From Ampullaceana balthica (taxonomy: Eukaryota > Mollusca > Gastropoda > Lymnaeidae), in the NCBI GenBank assembly GCA_944989445.1, contig CALYLW010000727.1, positions 124,001 to 188,000 of the forward strand: a stretch of DNA of 64,000 nt. The letters are read 5' to 3'. Shown here piece by piece: positions 35,201-44,934 of this stretch (its first letter is position 1; each line of letters opens with the position of its first letter). The position numbers were made by a program, and so were the translations under genes. The notes beneath the pieces were generated by a model, which ran no database searches, was not told the DNA's origin, and saw only the letters and a list, made by a program, of their open reading frames with translations.

Positions 35201-36705
35201 GTTCCCTTTTTTAAATCCTTTATATTAACTCGTGGTGTCTGCGGCGGACCTTGCTTGCTTGCTTGCTTGCTTGTCGCCAAAACTTTTGATCGATTTTTAA
35301 CCCACTTGCTCGCAAGATAGCGAGCTGAAATTTTGCAGGCAGTTTCGTACCGATGATAAAAACAATGTCTCAAAATTTCAGATCGATCGCATTTACCGTA
35401 ATTAAATTATTGATTTTTTAGATTATTTTATTTATTCCTATGTATCATGCTATTTTTTGAGATAGAGCGTCGCGGTGCGTATTATATTGAACAACCTTTC
35501 TGTCGCGCAACAAGGTGCGTATTTTATTGACAGCTCTTTTTATAAACATATTTCTGATCGGTGCGCATTATATTAAACATGTTTTACGACTCAACTGCAA
35601 TTTTGTATTTCTGGATGGTCTTGCGCTGCGTGTTATAATGAACATTCTTTTAGTTACGTCTCATACTTAAAGGATTTATAGTCAAAAACTTGGTTTTTTA
35701 CGGGTTGTTTTTATTAAATCCCTTTATATTAACTCGTGGTGTCTGCGGCGGACCTTGCTTGCTTGCTTGCTTGTCGCCAAAACTTTTGATCGATTTTTAA
35801 CCCACTTGCTCGCAAGATAGCGAGCTGAAATTTTGCAGGCAGTTTCGTACCGATGATAAAAACAACGTATCAAAATTTCAGATCGATCGCATGTACCGTA
35901 ATTAAATTATTGATTTTTTAGATTATTTTATTTATTCCTATGTATCATGCTATTTTTTGAGATAGAGCGTCGCGGTGCTTATTATATTGAACAACCTTTC
36001 TGTCGCGCAATAAGGTGCGTATTTTATTGACAGCTCTTTTTATAAACATATTCCTGATCGGTGCGCATTATATTAAACACGTTTTACGACACAACTGCAA
36101 TTTTGTATTTCTGGATGGTCTGGCGCTGCGTATTATAATGAACATTCTTTTAGTTACTTCTCGTACATAAAGGATTTATAGTCAAAAACTTGGTTTTTTA
36201 CGGGTTGTTTTTATAAATCCTTTATATTAACTCGTGGTGTCTGCGGCCGACCTTGCTTGCTTGCTTGCTTGTCGCCAAAATCTTTGATCGATTTTTAACC
36301 CACTTGCTCGCAAGATAGCGAGCTGAAATTTTGCAGGCAGTTTCGTATCGATGATAAAAACAATGTATCAAAATTTCAGATCGATCGCATGTACCGTAAT
36401 TAAATTATTGATTTTTTAGATTATTTTATTTATTCCTATGTATCATGCTATTTTTTGAGATAGAGCGTCGCGGTGCGTATTATATTGAACAACCTTTCTG
36501 TCGCGCAATAAGGTGCGTATTTTATTGACAGCTCTTTTTATAAACATATTCCTGATCGGTGCGCATTATATTAAACATGTTTTACGACACAACTGCAATT
36601 TTGTATTTCTGGATGGTCTGGCGCTGCGTATTATAATGAACATTCTTTTAGTTACGTCTCATACGTAAAGGATTTAGTCAAAAACTTGGTTTTTTACGGG
36701 TTTTT
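31645..36705 (+). mobile_element. Ten head-to-tail ~500-bp transposon-like units
   Basis: Units begin with 'aaatccctt(t)atattaac' at 31648, 32164, 32675, 33170, 33663, 34233, 34741, 35213, 35716 and 36215. They end 'ataagggatttatagtc' or 'aaaggatttatagtc', giving short inverted ends. The spacer 'aaaactttgtttttacgggt' is reused at most junctions. Units 1-7 carry (TC)n or a shortened form. Units 8-10 are a sister type with (GCTT)n and 'gatagagcgtcgcggtgc'. Units 3 and 4 share private variants, as do 1 and 2, so pairs were duplicated. All share 'atttcagatcgatcg'. Non-coding; identical short frames at 32936 and 33429 are repeats. Class undecided (Helentron-like or MITE). Confidence 0.88.
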
Positions 36706-37160
36706 CTTATTACAAAATTAAAATATCAGCGAAAACAATGACGTCATTTTTTTTTACAGCGCATATTTAATTTGCACACCTTTTGATGCATTGGTGCAGT
36801 AATTTGGTGCGCTGCTTTCTAAAATTAGTATCTGTTGCATATGCAGCTTCTTGTTGCCTCGCAGGGTCCGACCAATTTTTTGGTGCAGTTATTTGGTGCG
36901 CTGCTTTCTAAAATTAGTTTAAAAATCGTGTGGTGATTAGCACTGTAAAAATTATTATATAAATGCTTTGTCTAATTTTCAGGAATATATCGTATTTATC
37001 ATACAAGGATAAGTTACTTGGGCTTTTGAAAAACCTCTATTTTTAAAATAATTTGTGTACATTTAAGGTAGTTTAATATTACGTATCTATCATACAAGGA
37101 CAAGTTTGTTAGGCGCCCTAAATAAAAATGGGCGCCGCAGTACAACCTATATTATATACA
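36706..37160 (+). mobile_element. Helitron-like body, left of the inserted Helitron
   Basis: 'tttggtgcgctgctttctaaaattag' occurs twice here (about 36800 and 36897) and once at 52830. 'acaaggataagttacttggg' is shared with the 38-kb and 53-kb copies. The sequence resumes at 38038 after the Helitron insertion. Confidence 0.65.
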
Positions 37161-38037
37161 CTAGGGGCAAGTACCCGGCTCCCGCCCGGGTTTAACAACA
37201 ACTGCAACAAAACAAAAACAACAAAAACAACAACAAAACAACAAAAACAAAACAACAACAAAAACAACAAAAACAACAAAACAACAAAAACGAAACAACA
37301 ACAAAAACAATAACAAAACAACAAAAACAAAACAACAACAAAAACAACAACAAAACAACAACAAAACAACAACTACAACAACAACAACAAAACAACAACT
37401 ACAACAACAACAGCAACAACAACAAAGCAACAACAACAAAACAACAAATACAACAGCAACAACAACAAAGCAACAACAACATGAAGGACATTGTCGTCGC
37501 AGGGCAAGGGATGTGGACAACAACAACAACAGCAAAAACAACACAAAAGCAACAACAGCAACAACAACAAAAACAACAACAGCAACAACAACAAAAACAA
37601 AACAACAACAAAAAGATCAACAACAAAACAACAACAAAACAACAACTACAACAACAACAGCAACAACAACAAAGCAACAACAACAAAACAACAACTACAA
37701 CAACAAAAGCAACAACAACAAAGCAACAACAACAAAAAAAATTATTTTATGGCGATAATCGCCTTCTTGTTAATCTCGACACCAAAATGTTTATTAATTT
37801 GCGTCATTATTTTACGTCTTAATTTTCAATAATTTTTATTTTATATAGCTCATATAGGGAAAAACTACATTTTGGGCCCCCGGGCCCCAGTATCTTATAT
37901 ATATGGAACGAAACCTGTTTAATAACCTTTCCGGTATAATTTTGTGTACGTGTACCAAATTTCACGTTATTTGGTTGTCTGGATCTTGAGTTATTAGGGA
38001 ACAGACAGACAACAAATGCGGCTTATATATATAGAGA
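37161..38037 (-). mobile_element. Complete non-autonomous Helitron, 877 bp
   Basis: On the minus strand it starts TCTCTATATATATAAG, a canonical Helitron 5' end preceded by A. It ends with a GC-rich hairpin region (cccgggcggg...cccggg class) and CTAG followed by T, the A/T insertion rule. The flanks rejoin as 'tatacatactttgtgtac', matching the uninterrupted 'tatgtatactttgtgtac' at 24079. There is no Rep/helicase. The interior (37190-37740) is a CAA-triplet array. Confidence 0.88.
37190..37740. repeat. CAA-triplet low-complexity array inside the Helitron
   Basis: Mixed acaaca/acaacaaaa units in two blocks with a unique 35-base island at about 37482-37516. The second block repeats features of the first ('caacaactacaacaac'). 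It generates spurious poly-Gln/Thr/Asn and poly-Cys/Val/Leu frames on both strands. Confidence 0.95.
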
Positions 38038-38278
38038 TACTTTGTGTACATATCAGGAATATTTCGTATTTATCATGTAAGGATAAGTTACTTGGGCTTT
38101 TGACATAAAAAATAAAAACTATTATAAAATATTTTGTGTACATTTAAGAAATTTTAATATTACATATTTATTGTACAAGGACAAGTTAGTTGGGCTTTTG
38201 AAAAAGGTGGGCGCCGTAGGCGCCCTTTAATAAGGGGGGGGGGCGCCGCAGGCGCCACGGCGCCGCAGCATAAACTAG
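38038..38278 (+). mobile_element. Helitron-like 3' end, right of the inserted Helitron
   Basis: Continues the body broken at 37160 and ends with repeated GGCGCC palindromes and 'gcataaACTAG' at 38278 followed by TA. The 3' end matches 53138. Confidence 0.75.
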
Positions 38279-38389
38279 TAAATAATATAAAGCCCATATC
38301 ACTCCCTGTTGGGAAGGATGTGGAACTCATAGGAACGATGTACAACAGTCTATAGCAGTTGAAAAATCGTGTGTTGATTAGCACTGTAA

Positions 38390-38764
38390 AAATATATAAT
38401 ATGACGTCATTGTTTGATCTTATATTTTAAAATACATGGTGTGCATTGGTGCGCATGATGATTATAAATTAAAGATGTAAAATACTTTGTGTACATTCCA
38501 GGAAGTTTAATATTTCGTATTTATCAAACAAGGATAAGTTACTTGGGCTTTTGACAAAAAACAAAGTGTGCGCCGTAGGCGCCCTACAACCCCTATTATT
38601 AAATACTTTGCGTACATTTCAGAAACTTTAATATTTCGTATTTAACAAAAAAGGACAAGTTAGTTGGGCTTTTGAAAAAGGTTGGCGCCATAGGCGCCCT
38701 AAAAAAAGTGGGCGCCTCAGGCGCCAAGGCGCCTCAGGCGCCAAGGCGCCCTGGCACAATCTAG
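38390..38764 (+). mobile_element. Helitron-like copy with GGCGCC-rich 3' end
   Basis: 'tatgacgtcattgtttgatc' and 'tttcgtatttatcaaacaag' match the other copies. The 3' end is a run of ggcgcctcaggcgccaag repeats and 'cacaatCTAG' at 38761-38764, followed by TTATATATATAGA. Two internal copies of the 'ggacaagttagttgggct' block are present. Confidence 0.72.
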
Positions 38765-39291
38765 TTATATATATAGATGCTGAAACCCGTGTTTTACTAA
38801 AAATAAAACCTTTTCTTAAAAAATTAACATTGCGTGTAAGGATAGGACGTTTTACGTTCTGATAAACGTCAAACCCTATGATAAAAATAGCTGAACTACT
38901 AAAAAAAAATCACACAAATTTTTTTATGCCCCCCTCTCCCCTTTTCCGACCTGCCTGGCACGTAATGTTCAGCATTAACTTAGAAAGTGCAGATTACTCC
39001 CACACACACACACACTTTGTCTTCCCAGATCAATGAGACAAGGGACGGAACTGTTTACGATGGCTTCATTTTCCAGATGATCTTTTCCATCCTAAGGCAA
39101 TTAATTTTTTTTACACTCTTACATTGCGGTTTGCTTTGTCTGTTGTCGCGCTGTGTCTGTCATGTTTATTATGAATTGGAGTAAGCCATGCATGCAATTA
39201 TAACCTGCAGTTGTTTTCTAGTATAGAGTTTGTCCCCGGGCCTGTGCGAGGCAGATGAATGCATCGATCACAGAGTCGGCCTAATACTAAC

Positions 39292-39593
39292 CTGCTCTTA
39301 TGATCAGGGTGCCCTCCCCGATGTTGACCCGCAGCCGGACTCCGCCCTTGTACATCTTCATCTCGATGAACAGGAACTCGCCCTTGTTCAGGTAGAGCAG
39401 GAGCGAATGCTGCTCCCCTCGTCTTGAACTCGAACGAGAAGGAGCCGTTGAGGCACGGCTCCCACGGCGGGTACTTGACGTACGACCCCGGGGACCCGTC
39501 GAGGTTCAGCGTCAGACTCCACGGGAGGCAACACGACAGCAAAACGACCAGCTTGAGGACGAGGCTACTGCTGAGATCAACCTTGACCTCCAT
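39292..39593 (-). CDS. Neurexin exon 1: signal peptide and first half of LNS1, with frameshift
   Basis: The start ATG (39593-39591) has purine at -3 and G at +4. It opens a signal peptide: short charged N-terminus, then LVLKLVVLLSCCLPW. Next come GSYVKYPPWEPC and GSFSFEFKTR, the first strands of LNS1. After KTR the frame shifts by one: four G's (plus-strand CCCC at 39415-39418) where three would keep the frame. Beyond it the continuation EQHSLLLYLNKGEFLFIEMK and IGEGTLII is clearly LNS-like up to the GTTAGT donor (39291). Without the extra base the exon ends in phase 1, matching exon 2. The indel may be a sequencing error or a real lesion. Confidence 0.88.
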
Positions 39594-40384
39594 TCCCAAA
39601 GGTCAGATAAAAATAAAGTGGGCGGGGGGACGATGGAGGGGGGAATCTAATCAATCGATCGATAAATTATCCTCCCACACTGTTAGCTCCTGAAAACCAC
39701 ATGGCTTTCTGGGAGTTTATGTCAGCCATGACAGTTGCGTCACAATGGGAAATGCAATCTGGCAAATCGGACGAGTTGACATGTGGACAATGCCAAGCAT
39801 TTTGCGGGATGCCTCTGTTTATCTTTTACGTCATTGACAGATCCTTTGTTTTTCTTGTTTCCTGAGATTCTGAAACATCAAAACACATAAAAAAAGATGT
39901 AAAAAAACAATCTTTCATTTAAAAGCCATGAATTCGGGGTGCTATTTAAAAAAATTATAAAATCACGTTTAATACACATGATGATAAAAATGTATATTAT
40001 ATGTATGATTTATGAATACACAATTTATTTTCTTCCCAGAAGGATAAAACTAAAACGAGCAACAACATCAAATGTAAAGGGAAGAAGAAGAAAAAAATTC
40101 TTGAGAATTTTAGAATCATTATGCGTATTAAAAATGTTTAATTTCCATACAAAAATGACTAGCTGAATAATGAATTTACTTCTGTAAAGAAAAACTCAAA
40201 TGCTTTTCAGCGCATACTTCATGGTGGTGTCAATTAGTGGTGTGTGTGGACTGAGTTGAGCTGCTTATGAATTGCATGAAACAAAACACGGTATTATTTT
40301 ATATTACAATGTTTCAGTGATTAAATTTAATGCGTTCCCTTCATTATATATATATATATGTATATATTGGCCTATTTGTATTCC
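39594..40384 (-). promoter_or_regulatory. Region upstream of neurexin exon 1 (5' UTR/promoter candidate)
   Basis: No upstream coding exon is visible. A possible 3' splice site 'tggtttTCAG' ends at 39690 on the minus strand and would make a short 5' UTR part of exon 1, but its pyrimidine tract is weak. No clear TATA box could be assigned. (TA)n at about 40346-40360. Confidence 0.3.
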
Positions 40385-40387
40385 TTA

Positions 40388-42010
40388 CACCAGTAGATAT
40401 TCTTCATTTACACCAGTAGATATGTCTCATTTACACCAGTAGATATTCTTCATTTACACCAGTAGATATGTCTCATTTAAACCAGTAGATATGTCTCATT
40501 TACACCAGTAGATATGCCTCATTTACACCAGTAGATATGTCTCATTTAAACCAGTAGATATTCTTCATTTACACCAGTAGATATGTCTCATTTACACCAG
40601 TAGATATGCCTCATTTACACCAGTAGATATGTCTCATTTACACCAGTAGATATGTCTCATTTAAACCAGTAGATATTCTTCATTTACACCAGTAGATATG
40701 TCTCATTTACACCAGTAGATATGTCTTATTTACACCAGTAGATATGTCTCATTTACACCAGTAGATATGCCTCATTTACACCAGTAGATATGTCTTATTT
40801 ACACCAGTAGATATGTCTCATTTAAACCAGTAGATATTCTTCATTTACACCAGTAGATATGTCTCATTTACACCAGTAGATATGCCTCATTTACACCAGT
40901 AGATATGTCTCATTTACACCAGTAGATATGTCTCATTTAAACCAGTAGATATTCTTCATTTACACCTGTAGATATGCCTCATTTACACCAGTAGATATGT
41001 CTCATTTACACCAGTAGATATGTCTCATTTACACCAGTAGATATGTCTCATTTACACCAGTAGATATGCCTCATTTACACCAGTAGATATGCCTCATTTA
41101 CACCAGTAGATATGTCTCATTTACACCAGTAGATATGTCTTATTTACACCAGTAGATATGTCTTATTTACACCAGTAGATATGTCTCATTTACACCAGTA
41201 GATATGCCTCATTTACACCAGTAGATGTGTCTCATTTACACCAGTAGATATGTCTTATTTACACCAGTAGATATGTCTCATTTACACCAGTAGATATGCC
41301 TCATTTACACCAGTAGATATGTCTTATTTACACCAGTAGATATGTCTCATTTACACCAGTAGATATGCCTCATTTACACCAGTAGATATGTCTCATTTAC
41401 ACCAGTAGATATGTCTCATTTACACCAGTAGATATGTCTCATTTACACCAGTAGATATGCCTCATTTACACCAGTAGATATGTCTTATTTACACCAGTAG
41501 ATATGTCTCATTTACACCAGTAGATATGTCTCATTTAAACCAGTAGATATGTCTCATTTACACCAGTAGATATGCCTCATTTACACCAGTAGATATGTCT
41601 CATTTAAACCAGTAGATATTCTTCATTTACACCAGTAGATATGTCTCATTTACACCAGTAGATATGCCTCATTTACACCAGTAGATATGTCTCATTTACA
41701 CCAGTAGATATGTCTCATTTAAACCAGTAGATATTCTTCATTTACACCAGTAGATATGTCTCATTTACACCAGTAGATATGTCTTATTTACACCAGTAGA
41801 TATGTCTCATTTACACCAGTAGATATGCCTCATTTACACCAGTAGATATGTCTTATTTACACCAGTAGATATGTCTCATTTACACCAGTAGATATGTCTC
41901 ATTTACACCAGTAGATATGTCTCATTTACACCAGTAGATATGCCTCATTTACACCAGTAGATATGCCTCATTTACATCAGTTGATATGCCTCATTTACAC
42001 CAGTTGCTAT
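40388..42010. repeat. Satellite, 23-bp monomer, about 70 copies, with 115-bp higher-order repeat
   Basis: Monomer tcatttacaccagtagatat plus 'gtc'. Variants 'ttcttc', 'gcctc', 'gtctt' and 'taaacc' are arranged in order. 'tattcttc' recurs at about 40444, 40559 and 40674, 40834 and 40949, and 41617 and 41732, each pair 115 bp (5 x 23) apart. Copies decay towards 42000-42160. Confidence 0.97.
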
Positions 42011-42565
42011 GCTTAAGTATACACCAGGGGGCTGTGCCTTTTTTACACATGTAGCTAAACCTTCTTTAAACCAGTACATATGCCTTCTTTACAACAGCAG
42101 CTATGCCTTCTTTACACCAGAAGCTACAAGCTTTCAATAACCATTTGAAGTGATTTCATGCAAACGTAGTTAAAGCTTGGTTCACGAGTAACAATGCCTA
42201 TTTGTTTAAAGAGTGATAATAATCGTAGCACCGTTACACCTGACATGTGCTATGCTTTCATTACACGACTACCTTACACTTACACCAGTCGTTATGCCAC
42301 CATTTCATCGGCCATTACCGCAAATGGCATCAGTCGCATATGCCATTCGTTTACTTCGCCACCAGTCGCCATGCTACTTTAACTATACTTAGAAAGTGAA
42401 ATGCGAGAATCGGAGGCCAGGGCACCACTAATGACTCGGGCCTCGGGCTCGGCACCAGACAAGATATCGATTGTCCAGACTTCCTACTGGTCAGTCGGCG
42501 AGTCCGCAGCAACGTTCTGCCGGTACTAGACAAGTCATTTAGTGAGTCCTGAATTGGGAGAGTTT
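42011..42565. other. Decayed satellite edge, then unassigned DNA
   Basis: 42011-42130 holds diverged 'acaccag..gctatgcc' repeats and 42131-42565 is unassigned. Open frames at 42194-42382 and 42351-42533 are unsupported. Confidence 0.5.
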
Positions 42566-42569
42566 GTTC

Positions 42570-43400
42570 GATGGGTACCGTTCAAACATTGTATTTGGTG
42601 TGCTTCTTTATTTGGCGTGCTACTGTCTTTGGTATGCGTGTTTACTCGGCGTGCTACTGTCTTTGGTATGTTTCTTTATTCGGCGTGCTACTGTCTTTGG
42701 TATGTTTCTTTATTCGGCGTGCTACTGTCTTTGGTATGTTTCTTTATTTGGTGTGCTGCTGTCTTTAGTATGTTTCTTTATTTGGCGTGCTATTGTCTTT
42801 GGTATGTTTCTTTATTTGGCGTGCTACTGTCTTTGGTATGCGTCTTTCTTTAGTGTGCTTCTTTATTTGGTATGTTTCTTTTTTGGCGTGCTACTGTCTT
42901 TAGTATGCTTCTTTATTTGGCGTGCTACTATCTTTAGTATGTTTCTTTATTTGGTGTGCTGCTGTCTTTGGTATGTTTCTTTATTTGGTGTGCTGCTGTC
43001 TTTGGTATATTTCTTTATTTGGTGTGCTACTGTCTTTGGTATGCTTCTTTATTTGGCGTGTTTCTTTCTTTGGTGAGATTTCAGTCTTTGGCGTGCTTCT
43101 GTTTTTAATGTCCTTCTGTCTTTGGTGTGCTTCTGTCTTTGGTGTGCTTCTGTTTTTGGTGTGCTCCTGTCTTTGGTGTGCTTCTGATTTTGGTGTGCTT
43201 CTGAGTTCGGTGTGCTTCTGATTTTGGTGTGCTTTTGCCTTTGATGTGCTTCTGAGTTTGGTGTGCTTCTGAGTTTGGTGTGCTTCTGAGTTTGGCGTGA
43301 TTCTGTTTTTAATGTGTTTCTGTCTTTGGTATGTTCTTTCTTTGGCGTGCTTCTTTCTTTGGTGTTATTCTGTTTTTGGTGTGCTTCTCTCTTCGACTAT
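42570..43400. repeat. Satellite, 17/34-bp monomer
   Basis: Left part is a 34-bp dimer 'ggtatgtttctttattcggc' plus 'gtgctactgtcttt'. The right part collapses to 17-bp 'ggtgtgcttctgtcttt'. The membrane-like open frames (FFIWRATVFGM repeats) follow from the period and composition. Confidence 0.93.
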
Positions 43401-44154
43401 AACGAGCTACTTCCGTTTGGCAAGAATTAGTGTCTAGGGAGAAACTAGAATCCTTAATACGTTCCATAAAGCTTAAACGGCAACAGCCCAAAACAATCGC
43501 TTCGTCTTAAAATGCTTTGTACACGGTAGACGGATTTCGTAAAATATTTGCTGCATTACGAAAAATCCCAATCAGTACAACATCCCATGGATAGTTTGAG
43601 TAAATAGAAGCTTCCAGTGCAGAAAAATTGCACCGCAAATTTCACACCAAGACGTGGTGTGTCTCATCAATCTTTCTCCAGTCCCTTACAGTAATTTAAC
43701 TAATTTACCTTTAAAAAAAGTCCGCCTCGCCACCCCCCATCCTTACCCCACCCTCAAGTTTGTACAGTCAGTCACGACGTCGTCGTTGTTACCGACTTGT
43801 GGGCAAATCTTGAAGGCAAATAAGCCGGGCAGTAAGCTCCCTTAGGGACCATTCAATCAATCCCTTTACATTCTTACTGGAGGAGACTGTGTCCACAGGG
43901 AGTAGGTGAGTGATGTAGAGGCAGATTAGAGGAGAGAGTCTGATCATGGAGGGAGAGAGTCTGGTTAGGTAGTGGTGTGGGGGGGGTAGTTTAGAGAGAA
44001 GAGTGAAACCCATGGAGTAAGGGGGTGTTATTGGGGCTGCGAATGTGTCTTGACTTAGTATCTTACAACAAATGATTCTCTTTTGAACCATTTGAAGCCA
44101 AGATCGCTACGCTGTGCTATGTTCAAGTCAGTTTTTCCCGTCCCACAATTTGAC
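43401..44154. other. No gene seen
   Basis: Unassigned DNA between two satellites. Confidence 0.4.
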
Positions 44155-44934
44155 GCATAGTAACACAAGAGACACGATATTATGGGACAGAATTGGCCTG
44201 TCAACAAAAGAGACACAATATCATAAGACAGAATTGGCCTGTCAACAGAAGAGATACAATATCATGGGACAGAATTGGCCTGTCAACAGAAGAGACATAA
44301 TATCATGGGAAAGAATTGGCCTGTCAACAGAAGAGATACAATATCATGGGAAAGAATTGGCCTGTCAACAGGAGAGATACAATATCATGGGACAGAATTG
44401 GCCTGTCAACAGAAGAGATACAATATCATGGGACAGAATTGGCCTGTCAACAGAAGAGATACAATATCATGGGAAAGAATTGGCCTGTCAACAGAAGAGA
44501 TACAATATCATGGGACAGAATTGGCCTGTCAACAGAAGAGACATAACATCATGGGAAAGAATTGGCCTGTCAACAGAAGAGATACAATATCATGGGACAG
44601 AATTGGCCTGTCAACAGAAGAGATACAATATCATGGGACAGAATTGGCCTGTCAACAGAAGAGACATAATATCATGGGAAAGAATTGGCCTGTCAACAGA
44701 AGAGATACAATATCATGGGACAGAATTGGCCTGTCAACAGAAGAGATACAATATCATGGGACAGAATTGGCCTGTCAACAGAAGAGACATAACATCATGG
44801 GAAAGAATTGGCCTGTCAACAGAAGAGATACAATATCATGTGAAAGAATTGGCCTGTCAACAGAAGAGACACAATAACATGGGACCAAATTGGCCTATCA
44901 ACAGAAGAGACACAATAACATGGGACCAAATTGG
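44155..44934. repeat. Satellite, 41-bp monomer, left arm
   Basis: Monomer gaattggcctgtcaacagaa plus 'gagatacaatatcatgggaca'. The variant 'gagacataa' lies at 44292, 44538, 44661 and 44784, spacings of 246, 123 and 123 bp, so a trimer (3 x 41) is the higher-order unit. The LINE interrupts the array and it resumes at 47871. Confidence 0.97.

Larger units (their letters stand above)
29949..39291 (-). other. Neurexin intron 1, 9.34 kb, packed with Helitron-type DNA
   Basis: Donor GTTAGT at 39291 and acceptor CAG at 29951-29949 on the minus strand, joining phase-1 exons. It contains a palindrome, Helitron ends, ten tandem ~500-bp units and a complete Helitron, all listed separately. Bases 30130-30480, 30560-31190 and 38780-39280 show nothing recognisable. 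Confidence 0.88.

Noticed and set aside
37118..37832. Poly-Gln/Asn/Thr and poly-Cys/Val/Leu open frames
   Set aside because: They are translations of a CAA-triplet array within a Helitron, open on both strands.
42542..43221. Membrane-protein-like frames with repeated aromatic and hydrophobic residues
   Set aside because: They arise from a 17/34-bp satellite rich in T; overlapping frames look equally hydrophobic.
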